The notes under the pieces: generated by a model
Told to the model about the DNA's origin: nothing
The model's database searches: none
Seen by the model: the letters and a program-made list of their open reading frames with translations, nothing else
Program-made: the position numbers and the translations under genes
Shown: piece by piece, positions 17,246-26,693 of the stretch
Position numbering within the stretch: position 1 is the stretch's first letter
Layout of the letters: every line of letters begins with the position of its first letter
Assembly (NCBI RefSeq): GCF_947504145.1
Contig: NZ_CANNGQ010000002.1
Location: 620,001-684,000, forward strand
DNA length: 64,000 bases
Source of the DNA: an uncultured Microbulbifer sp.
Lineage (GTDB): Bacteria; Pseudomonadota; Gammaproteobacteria; Pseudomonadales; Cellvibrionaceae
Direction of reading: 5' to 3'

Positions 17246-18460
17246 ATGCTGCTACTGATTGTTTACGTCCTGATTGCGCTGGGTTTTTCCTTTCTCTGCT
17301 CTATTGCCGAGTCGGTGATCCTCAGTGTCACCCGCCCCTATGTCAGCCTGCTGGAGCGCGAGGGGCATAAATCCGGACGTCTGCTGCGAAAATTGAAAGA
17401 CGATATCAACGCGCCTCTGGCGGCGATTCTGACCCTCAATACCGTTGCACACACCGTTGGCGCCGCGGGCGCCGGCGCCCAGGCCGCGGCAGTGTTTGGC
17501 AACCAGTATCTGGGGATTGCCTCGGCGATCCTCACGCTGTTGATTCTGGTGTTCTCCGAGATTATCCCCAAAACCCTGGGGGCGGTTTACTGGCGGCAAC
17601 TGGCGCCGGCCACGGCCTATGTACTGCGCTACCTGGTTATTCTGCTGAAACCGTTTGTATGGCTGTCGAACTGGCTCACCCGCGGGCTCGCTCATGGGCC
17701 GACGCTCACTGGTTTCAGCCGCGAGGAGTTCGCGGTGATGGCGGAAATCGGTGAGGCCGAGGGGCAGCTGGAGCGTCACGAATCCAGCATTCTGCACAAC
17801 CTGTTTTTTACCCTGCGCGATCACACGGTGCGCGAGGTAATGACACCGCGCACCGTGGTGTTTTCCCTGTCGCAGAATATGACTGTTGGCGATGCCTACG
17901 AGCAGGTAGAGAAAAGCCGCTTTTCCCGTATCCCCGTGTACGAGCAGGACGACCCGGATCTGGTGGTGGGCTTTGTGCTCAAGCAGGACCTGCTGCAGGC
18001 CTATGCGCGCGACGACCGCGAAAGCTCCCTGCGCAGCCTGCGCCGCGACCTGTTGATGTTGCCGGAAACCGCGGCCATCTATCAGGTGTTTCACAAAATG
18101 CTGGCGCGGCGGGTGCAGATCACCGCGGTGGTGGACGAGTACGGTAGCCTGGAAGGCGTGGTGACCCTGGAAGATATTCTGGAAACCCTGCTGGGCGAAG
18201 AAATCGTCGACGAGGCCGACAAAACTCCCGACCGCCAGGAACTGGCCAAGCGCCTGTGGCGCTGGCGCTCCAAACGCTACGGTTTGCGGGTGGATGAGTT
18301 CGCGCAGCGGGAGCAGGATAGTGAAGATCCGCAGGATATTCTGCGTAAGGAAGTTCAGCAGCAGCTCGACAGTGAGCCGGGCGAGCCTCAGGACCCGGGT
18401 GCCGAGGGCGGCCAGGGTCGCGATGCGGATATAAGCGGCACCGAGGAAAAGAAAAAGTAA
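17246..18460 (+). CDS. CNNM/HlyC-CorC family membrane protein (DUF21 + CBS pair)
   Basis: A 404-residue protein: DUF21/CNNM membrane domain at about 1-150 (four hydrophobic stretches with conserved SIAESVILSV and SEIIPKTLGA), then a CBS pair at about 195-325 (HTVREVMTPRTVV, FSRIPVYEQDDPDLVVGFV, EYGSLEGVVTLEDILETLLGEEI split here into its motifs), and an acidic low-complexity tail ending EEKKK. The family includes magnesium/cobalt transporters and proteins long misnamed hemolysins; magnesium or related ion transport is the likely role. The tail replaces the CorC_HlyC domain that often follows the CBS pair. Probably co-transcribed with the rhomboid gene. Confidence 0.9.
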   Translation: MLLLIVYVLIALGFSFLCSIAESVILSVTRPYVSLLEREGHKSGRLLRKLKDDINAPLAAILTLNTVAHTVGAAGAGAQAAAVFGNQYLGIASAILTLLILVFSEIIPKTLGAVYWRQLAPATAYVLRYLVILLKPFVWLSNWLTRGLAHGPTLTGFSREEFAVMAEIGEAEGQLERHESSILHNLFFTLRDHTVREVMTPRTVVFSLSQNMTVGDAYEQVEKSRFSRIPVYEQDDPDLVVGFVLKQDLLQAYARDDRESSLRSLRRDLLMLPETAAIYQVFHKMLARRVQITAVVDEYGSLEGVVTLEDILETLLGEEIVDEADKTPDRQELAKRLWRWRSKRYGLRVDEFAQREQDSEDPQDILRKEVQQQLDSEPGEPQDPGAEGGQGRDADISGTEEKKK

Positions 18461-18622
18461 GCGGCTATCCCGGGTTCGGTGAACAGGTTTTTTCAACGGT
18501 TCGTCGCAAGACACTTGAAAAATGCTCGGCCCGGACGGATAACGTTACTTACTGGCCACGGCGCTATTGAGCCCCGGGCGCTTGATCGACAACCCTCGAT
18601 AAACCTATCTAATGGATTTGAA

Positions 18623-18910
18623 GTGCGCGTTGGAATTCTACTGATACTGCTGCAATCTGTACTGCTCTGCGCGGAAGCCCGCGCAGAGGGGCAGGCGCTA
18701 CAGGCAGAATCTGCAGATAAGAAGATCGTGCGTGCGCTGGTATTGGAGGGCGATACCCAGCAGCAGGAGGAGCCGGACGCTTCTCCACTTTCCTCTCCGG
18801 CGGCGACCTTCTCCGGTGTTTTTGAAACGCCGAAACCTGACTACGACGCCACACAATTTTCTTCACCGTACTCTGCCCATCCCATTCGCGGGCCGCCAGC
18901 CCGGCAATAA
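18623..18910 (+). CDS. Small secreted protein, unknown
   Basis: A putative 95-residue protein read from a GTG at 18623. It opens with a convincing signal peptide (VGILLILLQSVLLCAEARA) followed by a polar, glutamine/glutamate-rich and then proline/serine-rich region without predicted fold. A longer version beginning at a GTG at 18479 would put the hydrophobic segment at residue 51 and seems unlikely. There is no strong ribosome site. I recognise no family. It lies between the CNNM gene and a CBS protein, both on the same strand. It may be real but is weakly supported. Confidence 0.4.
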   Translation: MRVGILLILLQSVLLCAEARAEGQALQAESADKKIVRALVLEGDTQQQEEPDASPLSSPAATFSGVFETPKPDYDATQFSSPYSAHPIRGPPARQ

Positions 18911-19030
18911 TTCTTTGTTATCGAATCCTGCGCTGATGACGCTTCGCTTTGTCGTCAGCGCACCAGAATAATTTGGTCGCGATGGCTTCCGGTTACGGAA
19001 TCTTGCGCCCAGAAAAAGAGAGTTGTTGTC

Positions 19031-19597
19031 ATGAAAAAACTGGATCTCGCCCCTCTGCAGGACAGCGACAAACTGGTTTTCCCTGAGGAATTTCACGAGC
19101 TGAGCCTGGATTCTCCCGCGCTAAAATTCGTTACGGATTTTAAAAAACACCACCCGGCGGTATTGACTGCTTCCGTTTCCGCGCTGGATGCGGCCCAGGT
19201 TCTGCGCACCGGACATTTATCCTGGGTGCTGGTGATGGACCACCGGGGTGATTTTATCGGCCTGTTGACCGCAGAGGATGTGTCCTACCAGCGTGTTATG
19301 CAGTGCGTTGCTGCTGGGCAAAACCGCGGCGATCTTACCGTGGGTGACTTGATGCGTCGCCGCAACCGGTTGCAACTACTGAACCGCGAACAATTGGAAG
19401 GCGCTTCCATTCGCGATGTTCTGGAGACCATGCGCCACAACGGGCAGCGCCACTGCCTGGTGGTGGATATGCAGCAGCACCATGTGCGCGGCGTGATCAG
19501 CACCGAAGATGTGGCTGCACGACTGCATATGGAGTACCCGATTGATACACCGGAGAACTTTGTCGAACTGCTACGCACGGTGGCGGCGGTGCACTGA
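19031..19597 (+). CDS. CBS domain protein
   Basis: A 188-residue soluble protein made mainly of two CBS repeats: the first at about 45-110 (AAQVLRTGHLSWVLVMDHRGDFIGLLTAEDVS) and the second at about 115-175 (VRDVLETMRHNGQRHCLVVDM..VRGVISTEDVA, in outline). CBS pairs bind adenine nucleotides and usually control a partner. No catalytic or membrane domain is attached. The partner is not known; the nearby CNNM protein has its own CBS pair. Stand-alone CBS proteins of this kind are common in marine Gammaproteobacteria. Confidence 0.85.
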   Translation: MKKLDLAPLQDSDKLVFPEEFHELSLDSPALKFVTDFKKHHPAVLTASVSALDAAQVLRTGHLSWVLVMDHRGDFIGLLTAEDVSYQRVMQCVAAGQNRGDLTVGDLMRRRNRLQLLNREQLEGASIRDVLETMRHNGQRHCLVVDMQQHHVRGVISTEDVAARLHMEYPIDTPENFVELLRTVAAVH

Positions 19598-19629
19598 TAC
19601 CCGATAGTTGCACCTTGTCGAGCCGGCTC

Positions 19630-20298
19630 CTAACGGGCCGGGTCGACCGTTTCTCCGAGGCTGTTATTCACCCGAAACCAGCCGGTAACACTGTAGCGCG
19701 GCCGGTTGGTAGTGAGCACCTCATGGGGAAACTCTTCCGAAAGGAAAATCACCATCTGTCCGAAACGCGGCGCGACTTTTTCGGCCACAGTGTCGCTGTC
19801 CGGTGCGTAGATTTGTAGTTCGCCGCCGTCTTTGGGTTGCCAGTTGGGGGTGAGGTACAGGACTGTGCTTACCACCCGGTTGGTGCCACCTTTGAACGCA
19901 TCCATGTGTTTCTTGTAGTAGCTGCCGCGGTCGTAGCGGGCGTAGTGGCACTCGTAGTCAAACAGTCCCAGAAACAGCCGCCGGTTCAGCTCAAGACGCA
20001 GGTTCTCCGCCCAGCTCAGGTAGGCCGCCACTGCCGGGTTACTCCGGTCCAGCCAGAAAATCTCATCCGTGCGCACAAACTGGTTCACCTGGTGCTCCCG
20101 CTCGCGACCGATGCCCGCGGCCTGAAAGCGCGCGCGGTCGATGGAGCGGAAATGGCGCAGCAGTGATCCCAGCAGGGCCGGTGGCAGGGGCGCCGGTAGC
20201 ACGATATAGCCGATTTCGCGCAGTGCAGCGGCGATGCGATCTGCAGGATCGCCGTCATCGGGGCCGCGTTGCCAGGAGTTGGTTACACAAGTGTCCAC
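19630..20298 (-). CDS. 2OG-Fe(II) oxygenase (prolyl 4-hydroxylase-like)
   Basis: About 222 residues from a GTG at 20298; the frame stays open far upstream but that part is the antisense of the permease gene and is not coding. The jelly-roll core carries the iron triad His131 and Asp133 (KKHMDAF) and His192 (FPHEVL), and Arg201 (RPRYSVTGWF) to hold 2-oxoglutarate. Related proteins hydroxylate prolyl residues or other substrates; the E. coli/Shewanella-type SM-20 group acts on ribosomal or translation factors. Start alternatives include a TTG at 20352. It follows the SLC13 permease gene with about 210 bp between, on the same strand. Confidence 0.85.
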   Translation of the reverse strand: MDTCVTNSWQRGPDDGDPADRIAAALREIGYIVLPAPLPPALLGSLLRHFRSIDRARFQAAGIGREREHQVNQFVRTDEIFWLDRSNPAVAAYLSWAENLRLELNRRLFLGLFDYECHYARYDRGSYYKKHMDAFKGGTNRVVSTVLYLTPNWQPKDGGELQIYAPDSDTVAEKVAPRFGQMVIFLSEEFPHEVLTTNRPRYSVTGWFRVNNSLGETVDPAR

Positions 20299-20510
20299 GA
20301 GGGAGTCCGCGAGCGGAGTTGTGCACTCAGCCGCCAGGGGAACAGCGTTCAATAAGGTCAGTTCCGAAAGGCTGCGCGGGAAAGCGGCCGAGCCGGCGGG
20401 TGCGGGCAGGGATGGGCCGTCGAGTGCAGCGGGGTTGGTCAGGGCGGTCTTTATACCGCCGCCCAGCCCGCCGCGCCAGTGATTTAACGAGCGTGTTTTA
20501 TTGGCCCAAT

Positions 20511-22292
20511 CTAGGGGCTCAGGGTGAGATTCCAGCCGCTGATCAGAATGGTCACGGTTACCGCGCCGATCAACAGGTTCATCGGAATACCGACCTTCAG
20601 GTAGTCGGAGAATACATAGCCGCCGGGGCCGTACACCATCAGGTTGGTCTGGTAGCCCAGTGGGGTGGCGAAACTGGCCGAGGCCGCCATCATCACCGCG
20701 AACATGAACGGCTCCGGGTTCAGTCCGGCGCCGGCGGTAATCTGCAGCACAATGGGCACCATGATGATGGCTGCCGCATTGTTGGTGACCATTTCGGTCA
20801 GAAGGGAAACACAAAGGTACACCAGGATCAGCATCAGCCAGGGGTGGCCGTAGGAGAGCGAAATCACACCTTCCGCCAGTACGCTGGCCACGCCGGTTTT
20901 CTGAAGCGCTACCCCCAGGGCAAAAGACGCTGCGATGGTGATCAGCACTGGCAGATCAAGGCTTTTCTGCGCCTGGCTGACCGAGCAGCAGCGGGTGACC
21001 AGCATGGCACCGGCGCCGATCAGGGCCGCATTCAGCATACTGATAAGGCCGGTGCCGGCGGCCAGTACCATGGCGATCAGGATCAGCCACGACGTAAGTC
21101 CCTTCTCGTGGCGGGGGCTTTCCGCTTCCAGATCGTTGATCAGCAGGAAGTCTTTGCTGTAGCGCTGGCGCAGAGCGAAGCCCGGACGCGCCTCCAGCAG
21201 CAGGGAATCGCCCGCTTTCAGTTTGATGCTGCCCAGGTTACCGGCTACCCGCTTGCCTTCGCGCGCGACTGCCAGTACCGCTGCACCGTAGCGTTTGCGG
21301 AATTCCGCATCGCGGATACTTTTGCCGATGACCTCGCAATGGGGTGAAACCACGGCTTCTACCAGGCGCCGTTCCTCCACGCCGCTGGTGAGTGCCACTT
21401 CGCCGTCGTGGTGATCTGACGGCACAATGCCGCGCATGCGCAACAGGTCGGAAATCGCTTCGGTGTCGCCGGCAAATACCAGCCGATCGCCACCGCGCAG
21501 GATTTCTCCCGAACGCACCGGGGTGATAACCCGTCCATCCCGCTCAATTTCGACCAGGTACACCCGGCGCAGCCCCCGCAGGCCGGCATCTTCTACCGAC
21601 TGCCCTACCAGAGGGCCGCTGCTGTCGATGGCGACTTCCAGGGTAAATTCCCGCAAGTTGCCGAAGGGTTTTTTCTCCCGGCGATCCGGCAGCCAGCGGG
21701 GGAAAAACACCAGCATAAAGGCGATACCCACCAGCGCTGCGGGCAGGCCCACGGCGGCGATGGAGAACAGAGAGAAGCCCTCGTTGCCGGTAATGGCCTG
21801 GTACTGGCCATTGACCACCAGGTTGGTGCTGGTGCCGATCAGCGTCAGCGTGCCGCCGAGAATGGCGCCGTAACTGAGAGGGATCATCAACTTGGACGGG
21901 GCGATGTCGATACGCTTGGCCCAGGCGTTGAGCGCCGGGATCATGGTGGCGACAACCGGGGTGTTATTGAGGTAACCGGACAGCGCGACGACCGGGGCGA
22001 ATACCCTCAGCATCGCAGCCCGCACCGTACTCGGGCGGCCCAGCAGGTGCTTCACCATCATGTCGATTCCGCCGGAGGCGTGGATGCCGGCGGCCACCAC
22101 AAACATCGCGGCCACGGTGATCAGGCCGCTGTTGCTGAAACCGGACAGGGCCTCGGTGGGCGTAAGAATGCCACTAACGCTCAACAGGGTGAGTGCCGCC
22201 ATCATGACCAGATAAGCCTGAACGCGAGTGAATATCAGCGTGGCCAGTACGGCGAAAACGAGAAACAGGGAAAACCAGCCAGACCAATCCAT
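20511..22292 (-). CDS. SLC13/DASS family permease with two TrkA-C domains
   Basis: A 593-residue inner-membrane transporter. Membrane helices occupy about 1-195 and 395-593, and two RCK_C/TrkA-C regulatory domains sit between (about 205-385). SLC13 hallmarks are seen in the two helical-hairpin motifs: GTSTNLVVNGQ (about 155-165) and ATPLGYQTNLMVYGPG near the C-terminus, which carry the sodium and substrate sites, plus NNTPVVATMIPAL. Related proteins carry dicarboxylates, sulfate or other anions with Na+. The presence of TrkA-C domains points to the sulfate/unknown-anion branch rather than CitT. The substrate cannot be called. Confidence 0.9.
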   Translation of the reverse strand: MDWSGWFSLFLVFAVLATLIFTRVQAYLVMMAALTLLSVSGILTPTEALSGFSNSGLITVAAMFVVAAGIHASGGIDMMVKHLLGRPSTVRAAMLRVFAPVVALSGYLNNTPVVATMIPALNAWAKRIDIAPSKLMIPLSYGAILGGTLTLIGTSTNLVVNGQYQAITGNEGFSLFSIAAVGLPAALVGIAFMLVFFPRWLPDRREKKPFGNLREFTLEVAIDSSGPLVGQSVEDAGLRGLRRVYLVEIERDGRVITPVRSGEILRGGDRLVFAGDTEAISDLLRMRGIVPSDHHDGEVALTSGVEERRLVEAVVSPHCEVIGKSIRDAEFRKRYGAAVLAVAREGKRVAGNLGSIKLKAGDSLLLEARPGFALRQRYSKDFLLINDLEAESPRHEKGLTSWLILIAMVLAAGTGLISMLNAALIGAGAMLVTRCCSVSQAQKSLDLPVLITIAASFALGVALQKTGVASVLAEGVISLSYGHPWLMLILVYLCVSLLTEMVTNNAAAIIMVPIVLQITAGAGLNPEPFMFAVMMAASASFATPLGYQTNLMVYGPGGYVFSDYLKVGIPMNLLIGAVTVTILISGWNLTLSP

Positions 22293-22644
22293 AGCAGCGT
22301 GTAATCATTCGGAGACAGATGACGGCTAAAGCTACTGCAAACCCTTTGGCACCAAAAGTGATTTTTTCGCATATTGATATAGCGACGCCAAAAGTGCTGT
22401 GCCGCGGTTGCTCTCGTGAGCGCGTGAAGACTGCTTCATAAGCGCCAGCGGGTAATATTTTTCACTGCGGCTGCTAGTCTTTGCAGAGTATCGGCATCTG
22501 GTAACGGCCGTTGTGCGGCCGGTAGAATACGCGACTTTCTTACGATGGCTCTTAATAACCATCGATGGCACGCGCTATAAACAACACGCAGTCCGGGCCT
22601 TCACTTCCTTATACAGAGACTCAAGACACGGGATTCAGCACAGA
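22293..22644. other. Divergent control region between the SLC13 permease and gcvT
   Basis: A 352-bp spacer without a convincing gene. I looked for a tandem glycine riboswitch, the usual control element of gcvT, and did not find its conserved cores. A GC-rich hairpin CGGCCGttgtgCGGCCG lies at 22506-22522 and TAGAAT just after it could act as a -10 box, but no -35 fits. The gcvT promoter is therefore uncertain. Confidence 0.4.
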
Positions 22645-23733
22645 ATGGGAAATAAAACCGCGCTTTACGATGCCCACGTTGCCATGGGCGGCAAAATGGT
22701 GGATTTCGGTGGCTGGGATATGCCACTGCACTACGGTTCGCAGCTCGAGGAGCACCACAAGGTGCGCAAGGGCGCGGGCATGTTTGACGTGTCTCATATG
22801 ACGGTAGTGGATATCGATGGCGATGGTGCCCGCGACTTCCTTCGCACCCTGCTGGCCAACGATGTGGCCAAGCTGGACGGTAACCCCGGCAAGGCGCTCT
22901 ACACCGGCATGCTGAACGACAAAGGCGGCGTGGTGGACGACCTGATCGTCTACCTGCGCGACCCGGGCTACCGCGTGGTGGTAAATTGCGCCACTCGTGA
23001 AAAGGATCTGGCATGGATGAATCAGCAGGTCGGTTCTTTCGATGCCACCCTCACTGAGCGTCCGCACCTGGCGATGATCGCGATTCAGGGCCCAGACGCT
23101 ATCGACAAGGTCAAGGAAGTAATGGGGATCGACTGGACCGCGGCCATCGACGGCCTCAAGGTGTTCAACAGCTTTGCTCGCGGCGACTGGTTTGTAGCGC
23201 GTACCGGCTACACCGGCGAAGACGGCCTGGAAATCATGCTGAGTAACGAGGACGCGACCGGCTTCTGGAATGCGCTGGCGGACGCGGGCGTATCCCCTTG
23301 CGGCCTGGGCGCGCGCGATACCCTGCGCCTGGAAGCCGGTATGAACCTGTATGGCCACGAGATGGACGACGAAACGTCCCCGCTGCAGGCGAATATGGCC
23401 TGGACCATTGCCTGGGAGCCGGAGGAGCGCAAGTTTGTCGGCCGCGAGGCACTGGAAGCGGAAAAAGCGGCCGGAGTGGAAAACAAACTGGTGGGCCTGG
23501 TGTTAGAAGACCGCGGTGTTCTGCGCGCGGGCCAGGAGGTTGTGGTAGACGGCACCGATCGCCGCGGTATCATCACCAGCGGAACCTTCTCCCCAACTCT
23601 GGGCTTTTCTATCGCCATGGCCCGGGTGCCGGTGAGTGTTGGTGATACCGCACAGGTTGAGATTCGCAAAAAGCAGATCCCGGTGCGGGTGGTCAAACCG
23701 AGTTTTGTGCGCAATGGTAAGTCTCTGGTGTGA
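22645..23733 (+). CDS. gcvT: Aminomethyltransferase (glycine cleavage T protein)
   Basis: A 362-residue protein (E. coli 364) that takes the aminomethyl group from lipoylated GcvH and passes the carbon to tetrahydrofolate. The start at 22645 matches the family N-terminus ([21 protein letters not shown]). The folate-binding core includes [14 protein letters not shown] and, in the C-terminal half, [31 protein letters not shown] is also characteristic. gcvH follows after 93 bp; gcvP, which normally completes the operon, is not in the window. Cytoplasmic; works with gcvH and feeds the folate pool used by thyA. Confidence 0.97.
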   Translation: MGNKTALYDAHVAMGGKMVDFGGWDMPLHYGSQLEEHHKVRKGAGMFDVSHMTVVDIDGDGARDFLRTLLANDVAKLDGNPGKALYTGMLNDKGGVVDDLIVYLRDPGYRVVVNCATREKDLAWMNQQVGSFDATLTERPHLAMIAIQGPDAIDKVKEVMGIDWTAAIDGLKVFNSFARGDWFVARTGYTGEDGLEIMLSNEDATGFWNALADAGVSPCGLGARDTLRLEAGMNLYGHEMDDETSPLQANMAWTIAWEPEERKFVGREALEAEKAAGVENKLVGLVLEDRGVLRAGQEVVVDGTDRRGIITSGTFSPTLGFSIAMARVPVSVGDTAQVEIRKKQIPVRVVKPSFVRNGKSLV

Positions 23734-23826
23734 GATTATTGCCGGGCCGCAATTGATTTTTTAAATACCGTTTTTTCAAATAGACTGTTTACAGCTAATT
23801 TTTGAGCTTTTTTGAGGGAAGAACCC

Positions 23827-24216
23827 ATGAGCGAGATTCGCAGCGAACTGAAGTACGCCTCCAGCCACGAGTGGGCGCGGCTGGAAGAGGATGGCACCGT
23901 AACCGTGGGCATCAGTGACCACGCCCAGGATTCTCTGGGCGATGTGGTGTACGTGGAGACTCCGGAAGTGGGCCAGACCCTTTCTGCCGGGGAAGAAGCG
24001 GGTGTGGTTGAGTCGGTAAAAGCGGCCAGCGATATTTACGCGCCGATTTCCGGCGAAGTGATTGCAGTTAATGGCGCGCTGGAAGACGAGCCGGAGACGG
24101 TGAACTCCAGCCCGTACGACGATGGCTGGTTCTTCAAGATCAAGCCCAGTGATGAAAGCGAGCTGGATAAGCTGCTGGACGCGGACGCGTACAAGGCGGA
24201 AGCCGACGAGGGCTGA
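23827..24216 (+). CDS. gcvH: Glycine cleavage system H protein
   Basis: A 129-residue lipoyl carrier that shuttles the methylamine between the P, T and L proteins. Start at 23827 after GAGGGAAG. Lys65 in [17 protein letters not shown] is the lipoylation site, in the canonical ESVKAASD context. The family length is 125-130 residues. It lies 93 bp after gcvT, ends in a strong terminator and is convergent with ptsP, so no gcvP can follow in the same transcript. Very similar in layout to E. coli GcvH. Confidence 0.97.
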   Translation: MSEIRSELKYASSHEWARLEEDGTVTVGISDHAQDSLGDVVYVETPEVGQTLSAGEEAGVVESVKAASDIYAPISGEVIAVNGALEDEPETVNSSPYDDGWFFKIKPSDESELDKLLDADAYKAEADEG

Positions 24217-24237
24217 TCCCTCCGGGTCTTCTGACAC

Positions 24238-24268
24238 AAAAACGCCGGGCATTGCGCCCGGCGTTTTT
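24238..24268. terminator. Rho-independent terminator after gcvH
   Basis: ACGCCGGGC (24242-24250) and GCCCGGCGT (24256-24264) form a 9-bp stem with a 5-nt loop, flanked by A-run and T-run; serves gcvH and possibly the convergent ptsP. Confidence 0.92.
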
Positions 24269-24309
24269 GTTTGGAGTGGGTTTGGTGGCCGGGCCTTCGC
24301 ATCCACGGC

Positions 24310-26589
24310 TCAGGTGTTTGAACTCGTCTCGGCCTGCTGCGGCTGCACCAGTCCGCCGATACCGAGATCGTGCAGATACCCGTGCAGCTTTTCTTCAATC
24401 TGTTCCGGGCTCTCCATCAGCAGCACCTGTTGCAGCAAACGGTCCAGGTCCGATTTATTCACCTCCCGCAGTGCGGCTTTCACCCGCGGCAGGTTGGTGG
24501 CGTTCATGGAGAGCACGTCGTAACCCATGGCCACAAGCAGTAGTGCACCGCCCGGGTCGCCGGCGAGTTCGCCGCAGATACCCACCTTGGTACTGGTTTC
24601 GTGCCCGGCGGTAACCACCTGCAATAGCGCCTGCAATACCGCCGGGTGGAAGCTGTGGTAGATACCCGCCACGCGGCTGTTGTTGCGGTCCACCGCCAGC
24701 AGGTATTGGGTCAGGTCATTGCTGCCCACGGACATGAAGTCCACCCGCTTGGCCAGTTCGCGCGCCTGGTACACCGCGGAGGGTACCTCGATCATGATGC
24801 CCAGCGGCGGGCGCTGGATGGCGTAGCCTTCGTCGATCAGTTCATCAAATGCCCGGTCTACCAGTTTGCGTGCGGCTTCCAGTTCGCCCACGCCGCTGAT
24901 CATCGGCAGCATGATGCGCAGGTTGTCGAGCCCGAGGCTCGCTTTCATCATTGCGCGCACCTGGCCGAGGAAAATTTCCGGGTGATCGAGAGTGACGCGG
25001 ATGCCGCGCCAGCCGAGGAAGGGGTTGGTTTCCTCGATGGGGAAATAGGTGAGCGCCTTGTCGCCGCCGATATCCAGGGTGCGCATGGTCACCGGGCGCG
25101 GGGCGAAGGCCTGTAATTGTTCGCGGTAGATTTCCCGCTGCTCTTCCTCTGAGGGGAAGCGGTCGCGCAATAAAAACGGGACTTCGGTGCGGTACAGACC
25201 GACGCCTTCGGCGCCGCGTTCCAGAGAACGCACCACGTCTGCCATCAGGCCGGTGTTGACCCACAGGCGTATGCGGTGGCCGTCGGCGGTCTCACAGGGG
25301 AGCTTGGCCAGGTGGTCCAGGTTGCGCGCAAGCTCGCGCTCCTCTTCGACGATCGCGTCGTAGCGGCGTCTGAGTTCTGCGCTGGGGTGAATGTGCAATT
25401 CGCCACGGTAGCCGTCCACTACCAGGTCGACGCCGTCTACCTGCTCCCAGGGCAGTTCCTGGGCGCCCATCACGGCGGGTACGCCCATGGCGCGGGCAAT
25501 GATCGAAACGTGGCTGTTGGCGGAGCCTTTGATGGAGATGAGGCCCGCGAGTTTTTCCCGCGGTACGTCCGCCAGCACCGAGGCGGTGAGCTCCTCGCCG
25601 ACCAGGATGGTGTTGTCCGGGTATTCCCGCCGGCTCTGCTCCTGCTGGCGCAGGTGCATCAGCACCCGCCCGCCGAGGTCGCGCACATCGGCGGCGCGTT
25701 CGCGGAAGTAGGAGTCGGACATGGCTTCAAAGCGGCGCACATGCTCCAGCATCACTTCGGCCCAGGCGCGGCTGGCGGTGAGCTGTTGGCGGATCCGCTC
25801 GCATACTTCAACGGCAATGGAGTTGTCGTCGAGCATGCTGATATAGGCATCGAAGAGCGCGCGCTCTTCCTTGTTCAGATCGTTCTTCAGCCGCTCGCCC
25901 ACGTTGCGGATCTCGTCTCGCGCTGCGGCCAGAGCCTGGTGGAACAGGTTCAGCTCGCCTTCCACATCCATGGTGCAGGCAAAGGGGACGGTGGCCAGGT
26001 TGGCCGGCGGCGCAACAATATGCGCGCGGCCAATGGCGACGCCGGGGGAGGCAGCGAGACCGGTGAATTTCGCTTCGTTGCGCTGCTGGCCCATATTGAC
26101 CAGGGCGCCGGTGGCCTCAGCGTGGGCGATGACCCCGGCGAGCTGGGCGGAGAGGGTGACGAGAAAAGCCTCTTCCCCCTCGTCGAAGCGGCGCCGCTCG
26201 GTCTGCTGCACCACCAACACGCCCAGGACATTGCGGTGGTGGATGATGGGGGTGCCAAGGAATGCGGAGAAGCGTTCCTCACCGGTGGCGGGGAAGTACT
26301 GGAATGCGGGGTGGGCCTCGGCGTGCTCGAGGTTGATCGGCTCCTCGCGGGTGGCCACATTACCCACCAGGCCTTCGCCGGGGGCAAGATGGACCTGGCC
26401 GACGGCGTCCTGATTCAGGCCTTCGGTGGCCATCAACACGTAGTTATCGGATTGTTTGTCGCGCAGGTAGACAGAGCACACCTTGGTGTCCATCACCTCC
26501 CGCACCCGCCGCACGATAATATCGAGCGCCGTGGTGAGATCCCGGGCGGTGTTTACTTCCTGAACGATACTGCGCAGTGATCCGAGCAA
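24310..26589 (-). CDS. ptsP: PEP-protein phosphotransferase of the nitrogen PTS (EI-Ntr)
   Basis: A 759-residue enzyme that phosphorylates NPr from phosphoenolpyruvate. An N-terminal GAF domain (about 1-160, which senses glutamine/2-oxoglutarate in E. coli) precedes the PTS enzyme I domains: the phosphohistidine domain with His360 in SANSHVSIIARAMGVPAV and the PEP-binding barrel (LRTEVPFLLRDRFPSEEEQ-type and ..VGSNDLTQYLLAVDRNN). The E. coli protein is 748 residues. The start is a TTG with AGGA about 10 bases upstream; no ATG lies nearby. It follows rppH by 105 bp, as in pseudomonads, and is probably co-transcribed. Confidence 0.95.
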   Translation of the reverse strand: MLGSLRSIVQEVNTARDLTTALDIIVRRVREVMDTKVCSVYLRDKQSDNYVLMATEGLNQDAVGQVHLAPGEGLVGNVATREEPINLEHAEAHPAFQYFPATGEERFSAFLGTPIIHHRNVLGVLVVQQTERRRFDEGEEAFLVTLSAQLAGVIAHAEATGALVNMGQQRNEAKFTGLAASPGVAIGRAHIVAPPANLATVPFACTMDVEGELNLFHQALAAARDEIRNVGERLKNDLNKEERALFDAYISMLDDNSIAVEVCERIRQQLTASRAWAEVMLEHVRRFEAMSDSYFRERAADVRDLGGRVLMHLRQQEQSRREYPDNTILVGEELTASVLADVPREKLAGLISIKGSANSHVSIIARAMGVPAVMGAQELPWEQVDGVDLVVDGYRGELHIHPSAELRRRYDAIVEEERELARNLDHLAKLPCETADGHRIRLWVNTGLMADVVRSLERGAEGVGLYRTEVPFLLRDRFPSEEEQREIYREQLQAFAPRPVTMRTLDIGGDKALTYFPIEETNPFLGWRGIRVTLDHPEIFLGQVRAMMKASLGLDNLRIMLPMISGVGELEAARKLVDRAFDELIDEGYAIQRPPLGIMIEVPSAVYQARELAKRVDFMSVGSNDLTQYLLAVDRNNSRVAGIYHSFHPAVLQALLQVVTAGHETSTKVGICGELAGDPGGALLLVAMGYDVLSMNATNLPRVKAALREVNKSDLDRLLQQVLLMESPEQIEEKLHGYLHDLGIGGLVQPQQAETSSNT

Positions 26590-26693
26590 ATTGGCTTTCC
26601 TCGCCGTATTCTTGCCGCCGCCCTCGCAAGTGCGGCCGCCGGTGGCTGTTTGATCCTGATTCTGGCGGCGAACAAGCCGCCGCGGTTACAGGG

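Noticed and set aside
19630-20814. Full 394-codon frame for the 2OG-Fe(II) oxygenase
   Set aside because: The first about 100 codons lie over the 3' end of the SLC13 permease gene and have no homology to the oxygenase family; the start was moved to 20298.
22293-22644. Glycine riboswitch upstream of gcvT
   Set aside because: The conserved cores could not be found by eye; a covariance search would be decisive.
25276-26580. A 434-codon open frame antisense to ptsP
   Set aside because: No start signal, no domain, and ptsP is certain.
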